Positions 44,492 through 54,262 of a DNA stretch of 64,000 nucleotides are shown here, piece after piece (position 1 is the stretch's first letter; each line of letters starts with the position of its first letter). Origin of the DNA: Martensiomyces pterosporus. Taxonomy: Eukaryota > Kickxellomycota > Kickxellomycetes > Kickxellales > Kickxellaceae. The position numbers and the translations under genes were made by a program. Location of the stretch: assembly GCA_025201845.1 (NCBI GenBank), contig MU603929.1:187981-251980 (forward strand). The letters run 5' to 3'. The notes under the pieces are model-generated. The model was given only the letters and a program-made list of their open reading frames with translations. It was not told where the DNA came from and made no database searches.

Positions 44492-45349
44492 TTACCCGTC
44501 GCCATTGGATGAGGGGCTGCCCGACTCGATGCCTGAGGGGAGCCCGCCAGTGGCCGATTGGATGAATGACGTGAATGAGTTGACATGTGTGAAGAGGCTA
44601 ATCATTCCGCTGCCTCCGCAGTTCACAGTGATTTGCTGGCCAGGACCTGCTGTGCCAAAGCTCGTGATCCCTAGCAGCTTGTTCCTGCCGTTGACCTTGC
44701 GAATCAATGGGCCGCCCGAGTCGCCGGGACAGGTGTCCGTACCCCTGTCCGCCGCAACGCAAATGCGGGGGCCGTTGTTGCCGGTGAACTTGGTGTCCTT
44801 CTGCTGGCACTGTGCGGTGGATAGGGTTGTTAGATCGCCCTGCTTGAGATCCTGGGACGCCGTTTTGCCTGTGGGCGATGTGAATCCCCAGCCAAGGGCC
44901 GTCACGGTGATGCCGTCACCCACAGACCCTGTGTCGATCTCGATGGGGCTGGCGTTGGAGGAGATTGGCTTGGACAGGCGCAGGAGAGCAATGTCATTGA
45001 CCATCGATGCGTCGTTGTACTGTGGATGGACATGCATCTCAACAAGCCCGGTGGCTTTGGAGGTATCTAGGTTGTAGTTGTATTGGCCCACGTAGACGTC
45101 GATGTCGGAGATCTTGGCGGTCTTGATGCAGTGTGCTGCCGTCACCACCCATTGGGAGGAAAGTATGGAGCCGCCACAGAAGGTGTGCTCGGCATTGTTG
45201 TGCAGGTACACAATGAATGGGTACGCGCCCTTGGACGCTGTGGAGCCGCCCATGATGCGCGGCGCCAAGTGGTGGTCTCGGCGCGGCAGGGCGTCAGTCG
45301 ATGAGGTGAGGCTTAGGACTAGCCAGGCGAGGGTGCTTGGCACTTTCAT
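44492..45349 (-). CDS. Secreted trypsin-like serine protease (S1 family)
   Basis: 285 residues, start ATG at 45349 giving MKVPSTLAWLVLSLTSSTDA, a signal peptide; a longer non-ATG extension was rejected. A short propeptide ends at R31, and the mature enzyme begins IMGGSTASKG, like the IVGG of activated trypsins. The triad is complete: H73 (VVTAAHC), D119 (NDIALL) and S211 (GDSGGPL). D205, six residues before the Ser, is the trypsin S1 aspartate, so cleavage after Arg/Lys is expected. Cys58/Cys74 can form the active-site disulfide. The C-terminus carries a Gly/Ser-rich tail (GLPSGIESGSPSSNGDG). Extracellular digestion of protein is the likely role. A minus-strand TATA-like element lies at 45491-45498. 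Confidence 0.95.
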   Translation of the reverse strand: MKVPSTLAWLVLSLTSSTDALPRRDHHLAPRIMGGSTASKGAYPFIVYLHNNAEHTFCGGSILSSQWVVTAAHCIKTAKISDIDVYVGQYNYNLDTSKATGLVEMHVHPQYNDASMVNDIALLRLSKPISSNASPIEIDTGSVGDGITVTALGWGFTSPTGKTASQDLKQGDLTTLSTAQCQQKDTKFTGNNGPRICVAADRGTDTCPGDSGGPLIRKVNGRNKLLGITSFGTAGPGQQITVNCGGSGMISLFTHVNSFTSFIQSATGGLPSGIESGSPSSNGDG

Positions 45350-45490
45350 AGTAGGATTGCACCTGTTCTTGGGAGTGGTGTGGGGGTGATGTCTTGTAGA
45401 AGGAGCAGAAAGGAAAGGAGAATGGGGGGTTAGAATACGCCTGTTGAGCCGGTTTGCGTGCAAGAGGGGGTCCGTCGGTGCTGGCACTGC

Positions 45491-45498
45491 TTATTTAA
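45491..45498 (-). promoter_or_regulatory. TATA-like box of the trypsin gene
   Basis: TTAAATAA on the minus strand about 142 nt upstream of the ATG at 45349. Confidence 0.4.
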
Positions 45499-45797
45499 GC
45501 ACATAGCCTCGGGAGCGCAGCATCCCCATAGACCGCCGTTGCGGACGGATTTCACTGTGGGTCTTGTCCTCCAACGCCTTTCTCTCACTGACACACGCAC
45601 TCCTCTCGCATACCCGCCTCTGGGCATCCAATAAACACAAACACAGCATCTGTATATATAGGCCTTGCCAAATGTGGCGTGAGAAGGGGGTCGGTGAGAT
45701 AGACTTTTTTTAGAGCATCCCCACACTCATCGCAGTGCTTTTGGCCGGGTAACCCACCCAAACTGTACCACCTCAATCGGCGGTTTCGCTTGCCATT

Positions 45798-45821
45798 TCT
45801 CTCTCTCTCTCTCTCTCTTTC
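45798..45821. repeat. TC dinucleotide repeat
   Basis: About eleven consecutive TC units in the intergenic region upstream of the trypsin gene. Confidence 0.85.
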
Positions 45822-46543
45822 CAGCGAAGGCGGGCGAACGTACGGGCTCTGCTTTACATACCCTCCTCCCACAGCTGTGAGGCGTGCTGATCATCCCTGC
45901 ATTGCTGCTTGGGCGGATGTGCGCTTGCCAAACACAAAGCGGGTATGGAGTGAATAATCCATGGGTTTATGCCTAACCCGCTCCCTGGCTATGCCATTGA
46001 TTGCTGTCGGGCTGCTGACGACCAATCGTTCGGGCCGCTCGGGGCTGCTTCCTTCTCTTTCTCTTTCTCTTTCACTCCTTGGTGAGGAATCACCCAGGGG
46101 TTTTTGTTGCCATTAGTCATGCGTTACCAGCGATAGGCCAGCAGGGTGGAGATTGCCTTGTTTATTTTTAGCTCTTTCTCTTCTTCGCCTTTCTTGGCAA
46201 GGTGAGCCGCTTTTTTCTGAGAACACCTCTCCTTGGTGTGTGTGTGCGGAGGGGTGGCTTGGCAGAGACAAATAGGCATGCGCAATTCGCTGAAGGGGGG
46301 AGGGCTTTAGATCGCGGTTATCGCTGCAGCCATCAATGCAAGGCTCGTAAATAAATAAACAAGCAACAATCTGCGCATTAGCTCATCAAATGCAATTGTT
46401 TGCAAGCTGGCAATGACGTATTATGCCACTGTGCGAAAGCGTGGCGGGGGGCACATTGTGCAATGAGCTGCTTTCCCAGGAACAAAGGATAAAAGAATAC
46501 ATTAACAAAAAAGGCTAGATGCAATAGCGATATAGATTACCCA

Positions 46544-48766
46544 TCAAGCGTTGTTGGCGACCTTGAATGTCTGCGACCGCTTAGGCCGAGGCAGCGCACC
46601 CTCATCCTCCTCTCCTTCCTCCCTAACCATATACAGCTCGGCACCACTCGGTGCACTACTGCCATTAGTCTCAGCCTGGCTCACAGCATCGCGCAGCCAA
46701 GCGGGGATGGGCTGGCCAGAGAGAAGGATCTGGTTGATAGCCTCGGCCTGCCTATACTCGTTCTCCAGCCGCTGGTGATCCGGTCCATACATATTCACCG
46801 CGGTCTGTCTATCAATGATGGTGGGCTCACGACGGTGCTCCGACGACCTTCCGCCAGCGGTCGCCGTGTGGTGCGACCTGACTGTGGTGCCGCCACCATC
46901 ACTAAACGTCGCCGAGCTTCTGGCCGACGACGCTATCCTGGTGCTGAGCGACCGCGCATGTGTGCGCATGCTATTCAGCAGCCCAGTTCCGCGGCCGCCA
47001 GAGCTGGTCTGGTTGGTCCTCTTGGGCAGGTCGCCCAGCAGCCCGCTTTCGGTGGTGATGCTCCCGCACGTGGTCATTGGAGTAGGCGTGCCCGGCGTTG
47101 TCTCTGCCCGTTCACCAGACGTATTCTCGGCGCTACTGTCTTTCTCGCCGCACATAAGGGGTCCGTCTGACGAGGCGGAGGTGGGCGGGAGGAGCGACGA
47201 GATGCTACCATCCAGAGCTGCATTGGTGTGCGGAGGCGGGAGGTAGGTGTGTGCGGCAGTGTCTTGTGGCGACGCCTGGTGGTACTCCTCCCGGAGATCC
47301 GGGGCAGCTTCCTTGTACAGCGGCGAGTAATCAGTAGTCTTCTCTGCTGAAGCACCGCCATTTGCCTCGTTGCTGCCCCGCTCTTGGTAAGCAAGATCAC
47401 CGCTACTCCGCTCGCTGCTCGAGTCGCTCTGCGCATCAGCATTCCTGCGCTCACCTCTCTTCAAGAACCCAGCACGCAGCTGCCGGCGTCTGTTCAGCCT
47501 GAAGATGACCGTGGCTGCAATGCCAATTGTGATCACTCCCAGGACAGACGATATGACAGCGGCAATAAGCACGGCCGTGGACGTATTCCCGCTACTCTTG
47601 CCTTTGGCCTCGACTCCATCTGCTGTGATCCGCGACCACTCCCAGCTGCTTAGATCCAGCTTGTACATTGTGCCGTCCTGCGTGCTGCTTCCTATGCCGC
47701 CATACACATACATGCTGTTATTATACAGCGCTGCAGCATGACCGGCCCGTGGCGCCGGGCCCAAGGTATGGTTTGATGCGGAAATGGGCGCCTTGGACCA
47801 CGTGAAGTCGGTGGCGCTTTTCGCCGTGAGCATCCAGACAACGCTGTCCGACGGCACATTGTTGATACCGTTGAGGCCGCCAAACACGTACATGGTGTCT
47901 TCTGTGCACACGGCCGAGTGCAGCAGGCGTTCCGCTGGCGGTGGGCCAGTAGGAACCACATGGATGTTCCACGCGTTATTCTTGACCGCGTATACCGTAA
48001 TGTCGTTATAGCTCTCCTTGTTCTGGTCGGAGCCGCCAAACGCCACCAGCGAATCGATTGAGCTCAGATAGCACAGCGTGTGGTATTTGCGCCCAAGCCC
48101 ATTACTCGCGTAGTCCCACGACAGGGTCGAGGGCGACAGGACATCCAGGTTGTTGGCAATCCCAGGCGGGCTGCCAGCTGTATTCGAGTCTCCGTTCAGC
48201 GGGATGCCGCCGTGCATGTAGACCTTTTGCGTGCTCGAGGCATACGCAAACGCGGCGCCGAATCTGGTTACCGGCAGCTGGCCCTGCTGCGACGGCGTGC
48301 TCCAGCTCCCGTACACGCTGTCCAGGAGGCTAATTGTGGTCGACGACTTGTCGGGTTGGCCGTACTGCGGGTCGTACGCCCAGATGCTTCCTGGTGAGGC
48401 GCCGCAGCCCGGGAGAATGGGTCCCCTGGAGGGCGCGTTGGACGTGTTGGGGGTATGCCATTGGTTAGTGTTGATGTCGAAGATGCTTATGCCTGTGATA
48501 CCGCTGCTGGACTTGACCACAGCGAGGGGGTCTTTGGCCTTGGTGTCGTTTGTGCCGCCGTAGAGCATAAGGAGGGGGCCGGAGTTGGGTGGGGTGAACG
48601 GGACCATGCAGGAAAAGGTGCGCCACGCAGAAGAGGTGTCGGATATGGCCTGGGTGCCGTCCAGATTGCCCTCGCGAACAACAAAGGCTGCTGAGGCTTG
48701 CAGGCCGCTTGCGCTGAGGAGCAGCGCTGTGGCAGCGAACGACCGGCGCCGCTGTGCATCCGACAT
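46544..48766 (-). CDS. Kelch-repeat single-pass membrane protein
   Basis: 740 residues from the ATG at 48766 (an upstream non-ATG extension was rejected). The N-terminus (about 8-28, RSFAATALLLSASGLQASAA) is a signal peptide. Residues about 50-380 form a Kelch-type propeller, with repeats marked by YGG/HGG/FGG/FGG/YGG (about 69, 185, 243, 295, 356) and Trp at the blade ends (NQWHTP, LSWDYA, NAWNIH, WEWSRI). Several N-x-S/T sites are present. A transmembrane helix lies at about 398-422, followed by RLNRRRQLR as a cytoplasmic stop-transfer sequence. The 310-residue tail is disordered and Ser/Thr-rich. The layout (extracellular Kelch, one TM, long tail) resembles fungal surface Kelch proteins, possibly wall or adhesion sensors, but no ortholog can be named. 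Confidence 0.88.
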   Translation of the reverse strand: MSDAQRRRSFAATALLLSASGLQASAAFVVREGNLDGTQAISDTSSAWRTFSCMVPFTPPNSGPLLMLYGGTNDTKAKDPLAVVKSSSGITGISIFDINTNQWHTPNTSNAPSRGPILPGCGASPGSIWAYDPQYGQPDKSSTTISLLDSVYGSWSTPSQQGQLPVTRFGAAFAYASSTQKVYMHGGIPLNGDSNTAGSPPGIANNLDVLSPSTLSWDYASNGLGRKYHTLCYLSSIDSLVAFGGSDQNKESYNDITVYAVKNNAWNIHVVPTGPPPAERLLHSAVCTEDTMYVFGGLNGINNVPSDSVVWMLTAKSATDFTWSKAPISASNHTLGPAPRAGHAAALYNNSMYVYGGIGSSTQDGTMYKLDLSSWEWSRITADGVEAKGKSSGNTSTAVLIAAVISSVLGVITIGIAATVIFRLNRRRQLRAGFLKRGERRNADAQSDSSSERSSGDLAYQERGSNEANGGASAEKTTDYSPLYKEAAPDLREEYHQASPQDTAAHTYLPPPHTNAALDGSISSLLPPTSASSDGPLMCGEKDSSAENTSGERAETTPGTPTPMTTCGSITTESGLLGDLPKRTNQTSSGGRGTGLLNSMRTHARSLSTRIASSARSSATFSDGGGTTVRSHHTATAGGRSSEHRREPTIIDRQTAVNMYGPDHQRLENEYRQAEAINQILLSGQPIPAWLRDAVSQAETNGSSAPSGAELYMVREEGEEDEGALPRPKRSQTFKVANNA

Positions 48767-49440
48767 GTGTAACGTGCGAGTCCCAGGTGTGCGGTAGTAC
48801 TGGCGGGGCTGCCAAGGTTCGCGAGCGAAGAGTGGAAGGTGGAGGGGGAGCAATACGGGTATTAGTGTGCAAATACGCTAGCAGCAGAAAGAGGGGGACG
48901 GGAATAGTACAAAATGAATAGCAGGATGAAAAGAGAAGGAAGAAAGCGAACAAATGCGGTGCTCCTTGTCGACAACAAACAATGGCCGATGAATATACCT
49001 GGCCTCGCTTCTTGGGCGGAGATTTGCTCCGCTGAAAACACCACGCCCATTCTATCTTTGGTGCAGATGGGGTGATCTCCCCACCTCGCCTCCAGGCCAG
49101 CGAACCTCACTTGCACAGTATCTACACAGATGCACCTGGGTGGGCATATGCTTCGTGGTCATTAATGTATCTACGCGTTTGTTTGAGCCGACCTCAAACC
49201 CCGTATGGGGGCTTGATCACGCATGCACACTTTCTGCCTGCGAGCCAAAGCGGGATAGATGAATAAATGGGGAAAAAAAACGGATCACCCCAGGAAGTAA
49301 GAATAAATGAGATGGGAGCCTAAGAATAGAAGCGCCAGCAGCAGTGCCTGCAGTGCACCCCGCTGTCTCCCATGAACAAAAAAAAAGCGAGAGCGTATGC
49401 TGCTGTCACATGGCGAGGCCCAAGCGACGGGCACTGCAGC
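48767..49440. other. Intergenic, no gene seen
   Basis: 0.67 kb between the start of the Kelch gene and the end of COQ5. No coding signal. Confidence 0.5.
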
Positions 49441-50391
49441 CTAGAACTTGTACCCGGTGTGGATGGCAACGGTTCCAAAGGTCAGGTTCTCGTATCCCTG
49501 GCCAATCGTCGTGAACCCCGCGTCTCTGATGATCTGGGCAAACTCCCTCTGTGCCGGGAACTTCCTAATGCTCTCCACCAGGTACTCGTACGACTTCCTG
49601 TCGTTGGCAATAAGCTCGCCCAGCTTGGGGATCACATAGAACGAGTGCAAGTCGTACACCTGCGCCAGCACCGGGTTTTCCACCCTGGAGAACTCCAGGC
49701 ACATGAACCGGCCGCCGGGCTTCAGAACCCTGTACGCCTCCTTCACCACCCTGTCGGGGTGCGTGCAGTTTCTGATTCCAAACGCAATCGAGTACACATC
49801 AAACGACTCATCCTCGACAAAATCCAGCTTCTCCGCATTCCCCACAGTAAACCCAATCCTGCCATCCTGGGTCCACCTGCTCCCCGCAAACCTCTTCTCT
49901 CCCTCGGCCAGCATCTCCGGGTTAATGTCGACCATGTGCACCGACGACTCCTTCGTGTCGCTGTTAATGGTGTCCTGGTACTCGAGGAACCGCTGGGCAA
50001 TGTCGCCCGTGCCGCCGGCTACGTCGAGGAGCTTGGCGTTGGGGGCGGGGGCCATCTTGCGGATAAAGTGGTCTTTCCACAGACGATGGATGCCCATGCT
50101 CATGGCGTCGTTCATCACGTCGTAGTTCGACGCCACGTTGGAAAAGACGCTGCGGACCAGCGACTCCTTCATCTCCTCGGGCACCGTCTTGAAGCCAAAG
50201 TGCGTGGTGGCTGAGGAGGGGCTGTCCTCGGCCTTGCTCTTAAGAGCCGGCTCATTGGTCTCGGGTTGGCGCAAGACTGATGTGTAGCTGAGGCTGCGAA
50301 CAAGCTGCTGCTGCTGCTGGGAAAGAGCCACGCGGCGGGTCGACCCGGCGGCGGCTGCTGCTGCCTTGCCAAAACGCAGTACGCTATTCAT
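49441..50391 (-). CDS. COQ5: Coq5, ubiquinone C-methyltransferase
   Basis: 316 residues, ATG at 50391. The N-terminus is rich in Arg, Ala, Ser and Gln without acids for about 40 residues, a mitochondrial targeting signal. The UbiE/COQ5 signature 1 is present (YDVMNDAMSMGIHRLWKD, from 90), SAM motif I is LLDVAGGTGDIAQRF (121-135), and signature 2 is RVLKPGGRFMCLEFS. The C-terminal part (FAQIIRDAGFTTIGQGYENL) is also typical. The enzyme adds a methyl group from S-adenosylmethionine to the polyprenyl-benzoquinol ring on the matrix side of the inner membrane, as part of the CoQ synthome. Length is normal for the family. It lies downstream of the Prs gene on the same strand, 0.4 kb apart, with no sign that they share a transcript. 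Confidence 0.97.
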   Translation of the reverse strand: MNSVLRFGKAAAAAAGSTRRVALSQQQQQLVRSLSYTSVLRQPETNEPALKSKAEDSPSSATTHFGFKTVPEEMKESLVRSVFSNVASNYDVMNDAMSMGIHRLWKDHFIRKMAPAPNAKLLDVAGGTGDIAQRFLEYQDTINSDTKESSVHMVDINPEMLAEGEKRFAGSRWTQDGRIGFTVGNAEKLDFVEDESFDVYSIAFGIRNCTHPDRVVKEAYRVLKPGGRFMCLEFSRVENPVLAQVYDLHSFYVIPKLGELIANDRKSYEYLVESIRKFPAQREFAQIIRDAGFTTIGQGYENLTFGTVAIHTGYKF

Positions 50392-50807
50392 GCTTCTTTT
50401 TCTTCGGTTTGTTACAAAGGCGGCGAAAACAGGACGGCTTTCCAGAGTGAATCAGAAACTTGGCGGCGGTTGCGAGCGTGAATCTGAAATTAAAACACAG
50501 AGTATAAGACACAAAGCGTAGATAAAGGCATGCACAAAACAGGAAAGAAAAAGGTACACATGCATGAGGGCGGAGCAGCGTGGTTCTAGAGACCGAGCGA
50601 GACCGAGCGAGAGCGCGCTTCTGGACAACGGCCGCAGCCCACCGCATTATCAATATACATTGATCCACTGATCATGCAATCACGCCGCCGCCAGAAGCAA
50701 GCTGCAGATGGCAGCTGGCAGGTGGTGCGGCAGGCGACAGTGTGCTGTTAGTTATAAAGAGGGCAAAGAGAAAAAAAGGAAGCCAAATAAAGTAATAGAG
50801 GGGCAGT
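50392..50807. other. Short intergenic gap
   Basis: COQ5 upstream region and 3' end of the Prs gene. A tandem GACCGAGCGA duplication lies at about 50591-50610. Confidence 0.5.
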
Positions 50808-52580
50808 TCACCACGGGTTGCGGTCAAACAGATACGAGATGGACTCTCCGTTATGATTGCGACGAATAGCCTCGGCCAGCACAGGCGCCACGTCGATCTG
50901 GATAAGCTTCGTCGACGCCGACGTAAGCTCCTCTGGGATCGGGAACGTGTTGGTGACGATGACCTTCTGCACATATGGGCAGATCTCGACCTCGCCCAGC
51001 GACGATCCACTAAACAGGCCATGCGCGGCCACAATATACACGGCACGGGCCCCGCAGTGGACCATCAGGTGCTCAGCAGCGGTGAGGAACGACGACGGCT
51101 GGTCGATCATGTCATCCAGCAGGAGGACAAGCTTGTTCCTTACGTCACCAACAAGCGTGATGCGGGCGTTGCGTTTCTTGTGCCACGAGGTCACAGCCAC
51201 AGGGGGTCTTGTGGGCGGATCGGCCTGCAGGTGGGTGCCTGAGGTGATCCGCTGGATGGCAGACATGCTGCTGCTGCCGGTGCCGCGTCTTGAGGCCAGG
51301 TGGGGCTGGGAGTACTCGACGGGCACTGCCGCGGGGCGTCCAGGCGTCGACATAAAGTGGCTGACTGAAGCCGGAATGCGCGCCTTTTTCTGCTCCGCGA
51401 TGCCCGCCGACGCCTGCGCAATGGCCTGCGCGTTGTGGGCCACAGAGGCATCCGTGGGGCTGGTGAGCTCGTCCAGGGGCGTGTTGACCATCTCCATCAG
51501 GTTCCCCTCGTCGATGTCGTCGTCGTCGTCGTCGTCCGAGCGGTTCAGCACCTCGGTGATCTCGAGGCCCGACGGCGGCGTGGCGACGCCCTCAATGAGA
51601 AGCTCCTCCGGATCCGGGTGCTGCTCGGCTGCGAGGATGGGGCTGACCTGGAACGCAGCTCTCTTCATTGCCTCGGTAACCGCCGCAGTGCCATCCTTGC
51701 TGTCCTTGTTGTCCTCCTCCTTCTCTTCCTTCTCCTCCGCAGAATCGGGGATGGTCTTGAGATCCAGGCCGACCTGAGAGCCCTCTCGATCGTGGGCCCT
51801 TTGCAGCGGCGACGGCGACGGCGACTGTGCGCGGGGCGAGTTGATCGGGATCGCGTTAACTGCATCCGCAAACATGCCAGGGCCACGGGGGGTCTGTGGG
51901 AGCGTATGCAGGGCGACCGTCGAGGGCGTGCGCGAGAACGGTCTCGTAGTGGGTGCATTGTCCGTATGGATCAGGGCGAACGACGTTCCCAGGCGGTCTG
52001 CCAGCGCGGTAACCCTCTTCGCGCCTCCTGCATTCTTCGCCACGACCACAATGTCCTTGGGCCCACCCGCCAGCCCACTCTCCTTCTGCCCGCTGCCCTT
52101 GGCGATGTTCTCGATGATCCACCTCCCAATCGTCGGCTCCGAGAAGAGGTTGTCCACAGGGATCGTAAAGAACCCGGACATCTGGCTGGCGTGCAGATCC
52201 ATGGTGATAATGTGGTCGGCTCCCGCCACCGTCACCATGTTGGCCACGAGCTTGCCCGAGATGGCTCCGCGTCTCTTCTTCTTCTTGCTCTGCTTCGAAT
52301 ACGGGAAGTAGGGCACCACAACCGTGATCTTGCGCGCACTGGCCAGCTTCGCCGCACTCACCATTATGAGGACCTCCATCAGGTGGTCGTTCGTGGTGGT
52401 GGACCCGCTCTGCAGGATGTAGACGTCCTTTTCGCGCACCGAGCAGCCCAGGTCAACCGTGGTCTCGCGGTTGGTGTACCGGCGCAGGTTGACGGGTGCA
52501 AGCTCAACGCCCAGGTGCGCGGCCACGCGCTGGGCGAGGGCAAGGTGCGAGGTTCCCGCGAAGAGTTTGGCGTTGCGCAT
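50808..52580 (-). CDS. PRPP synthetase homologue with large insertion (Prs1/Prs5 type, probably regulatory)
   Basis: 590 residues from the ATG at 52580 (MRNAKLFAGTSHLALAQ); a TTG seven codons upstream was ignored. N-terminal half: RRYTNRETTVDLGCSVREKD, VYILQSGSTTTNDHLME, the loop YSKQSKKKKRRGAISGKLVA and MDLHASQMSGFF (H130). Residues about 212-460 are an extra low-complexity segment with acidic runs, comparable in position to the non-homologous regions of yeast Prs1/Prs5. The C-terminal domain resumes at LVGDVRNKLVLLLDDM. The PRPP-binding loop, normally DD-x-x-DT-x-GT, reads DDMIDQPSSF here (from about 489), so the T, G and T are lost. The YSKQSK loop and this loss both match PRPP-synthetase-associated or Prs1-type subunits, which form hetero-complexes with catalytic subunits and, in yeast, connect to cell-wall signalling. 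Catalytic competence is doubtful. Confidence 0.9.
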   Translation of the reverse strand: MRNAKLFAGTSHLALAQRVAAHLGVELAPVNLRRYTNRETTVDLGCSVREKDVYILQSGSTTTNDHLMEVLIMVSAAKLASARKITVVVPYFPYSKQSKKKKRRGAISGKLVANMVTVAGADHIITMDLHASQMSGFFTIPVDNLFSEPTIGRWIIENIAKGSGQKESGLAGGPKDIVVVAKNAGGAKRVTALADRLGTSFALIHTDNAPTTRPFSRTPSTVALHTLPQTPRGPGMFADAVNAIPINSPRAQSPSPSPLQRAHDREGSQVGLDLKTIPDSAEEKEEKEEDNKDSKDGTAAVTEAMKRAAFQVSPILAAEQHPDPEELLIEGVATPPSGLEITEVLNRSDDDDDDDIDEGNLMEMVNTPLDELTSPTDASVAHNAQAIAQASAGIAEQKKARIPASVSHFMSTPGRPAAVPVEYSQPHLASRRGTGSSSMSAIQRITSGTHLQADPPTRPPVAVTSWHKKRNARITLVGDVRNKLVLLLDDMIDQPSSFLTAAEHLMVHCGARAVYIVAAHGLFSGSSLGEVEICPYVQKVIVTNTFPIPEELTSASTKLIQIDVAPVLAEAIRRNHNGESISYLFDRNPW

Positions 52581-53419
52581 TTGCTCTGAAACCTTCTCCA
52601 ACTTTGAAACTGGACTACACGGAAAGACAAGCAGGCCGGGTTTAGCAGGCTGGGGGGGGGTGCAATTTGGCAGGGCGGGGAAGCTGCAATTCTGTAAGGG
52701 CTATGTACCTTTCTGCAAATCTGCGAGTGGTGCTTAAATAGCCTTTCCTTCAAACCCAAATCTCCGGACTGCAAGTAGGAAGCAGGCGTGTTTGCTGGAA
52801 GAGCAATAGAGTATAAGGAATAAAAAGTGGGAGAGCTCGGCGAGGGAGAGAGGGGGAAGAAAAGAGCGCCAGCCTATCAAGCCCTAGTGTCTGATCTCCT
52901 TTGCTCCCAGGCCTTTCGCAGTCTACCCGGGGTCACGTCACAGCAGCAAGTGAAAAAATTTTGCACTGGACAATCCCCTTGGGAAAGCGGCGAAAGTGCC
53001 CTCGCACTCTACATAGAGGAGATGTCAACACATGTAGGAATGCAACGTGTGTCTGGGACCCAAACAAGCTGTACACGCACATGTGGAGGCAAAGGCACAA
53101 TCGCAGCTGTGTCTGGGCTCATTTTCCTCCACCCGATCGAGCACTTGGTCCCGCCGTTGGGTGCAATGCGAGATGCTGGGCCAAAAGACAAAGGCAGACA
53201 TCAGCTTGTTTCTGGGCTTCCACGCAGCCACAACATACGCCAAGGGATACGACACCATCCGCACTTGCACCTGGGCTTATCAGCAGTGCTCCGCTTTGCT
53301 GCTCTGGGTCCCACACACCTGAAACTCTCTTTCCCCTCCCCAGCTCAGTGCGGCGGGATCGGCGACTCATTTGCCATTGTCAAAACTAAGGAAGCGAGTC
53401 AACGAGAGAAGCAGCTATT
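52581..53419. other. Intergenic, no gene seen
   Basis: 0.84 kb containing the Prs promoter. A plus-strand open frame through here is not protein-like. Confidence 0.5.
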
Positions 53420-54262
53420 TCAGATTTTCTTCTCGATCCGCTTCGACAGCGCATACTGTCCAACCATGTACGTCGGCAGCGCCAGGACCAGCGCATAGGT
53501 AAGCGTCGGGAACAGCTTGAGTCCGACCCAGTACGCAACAGCCAGTGCTGCATACGCAGCGACGAGACCCAGGAAAAGCGGCGACGCAACCGGCTCCCTC
53601 TTCAGGCTCTTCGAGTTCACGCCCAGCTTGCCCCATGTGGCGAAGAGCACAAGGAGTGGAGCAACCACCAGCGCCGTAAACGCCAGCGACACGCCGACAT
53701 TGGGCATCCTCTGCGGGCTGGCAAACTGGTGGCGGATCTCCTCCCTCGGCCCATACCCCATGGCGTTCTCCTCCGATTTCCCTCCTGGAGCAGCCATACT
53801 GACGTCACCCAGCTTGTAGTACAGCCCGCCCTCCTCAAACGACCCCAGGACAAGCGCAATGCTGTAGGTTCCAGCAGCACCGTTGAAGTGGTGGCGATAG
53901 AGCTTGCGCGACAAATCCATCTTGTACGAGCCCTCCTTCGACATCTTGGCAGGGAACGCTATTTCGTTGCCCGACTGGGTGTGCTGGAAGCTGACGAACG
54001 CCTGGTCCAAATTGAGCGGCTTGCTGTCGCCGGTCAGGGCGTCGAAGGTGATGGTTAGAGGGGTGGTTGGCTTCACCTTGGGGCCGTCGGTGAAGGCCTT
54101 GGGGTACTGCAGGGACTTTTCAAACAGCTTGTCGCCCGTGCGCTCCATCACCTTCACCTTGACATTCTTGGTGACAACCTCGCCCACGGCGGTGCTGACG
54201 AGAAGAGCGCTGGCAAGAAGGCCGAGTCCGACGGCTGACCAGCTACGACCGCAGATTCTCAT
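53420..54262 (-). CDS. SWP1: Oligosaccharyltransferase subunit, Swp1/ribophorin II family
   Basis: 280 residues; the first ATG is at 54262 (an upstream TTG was ignored). Signal peptide about 1-26 (RSWSAVGLGLLASALLVSTA). A beta-rich lumenal domain follows (KNVKVKVMERTG, LTITFDALTGDSKPLNLDQA, FVSFQHTQSGNEIAF). Then GYGPREEIRHQFASPQRMPN, a family hallmark before the membrane region, and three hydrophobic helices (VSLAFTALVVAPLLVLFATW; FLGLVAAYAALAVAYWVGLK; YALVLALPTYMVGQYAL). It ends RIEKKI, a possible KKxx-like ER-retention end. The size matches fungal Swp1 (about 280-290) rather than the roughly 630-residue animal ribophorin II. Role: accessory subunit of the ER complex that transfers glycans to Asn. 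It shares a 378-nt divergent promoter with a p24 gene. Confidence 0.93.
   Translation of the reverse strand: MRICGRSWSAVGLGLLASALLVSTAVGEVVTKNVKVKVMERTGDKLFEKSLQYPKAFTDGPKVKPTTPLTITFDALTGDSKPLNLDQAFVSFQHTQSGNEIAFPAKMSKEGSYKMDLSRKLYRHHFNGAAGTYSIALVLGSFEEGGLYYKLGDVSMAAPGGKSEENAMGYGPREEIRHQFASPQRMPNVGVSLAFTALVVAPLLVLFATWGKLGVNSKSLKREPVASPLFLGLVAAYAALAVAYWVGLKLFPTLTYALVLALPTYMVGQYALSKRIEKKI

Larger units (their letters stand above)
45350..46543. other. Intergenic, no gene seen
   Basis: 1.2 kb with the trypsin promoter, a TC dinucleotide repeat and a CTTTCT repeat (46052-46075). No coding signal. Confidence 0.5.

Noticed and set aside
51435..52589. 384-codon frame antisense to the Prs gene, and several long frames antisense to the Sec7 GEF
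   Set aside because: Shadow frames produced by the codon bias of strongly coding genes on the opposite strand; their products are not protein-like.
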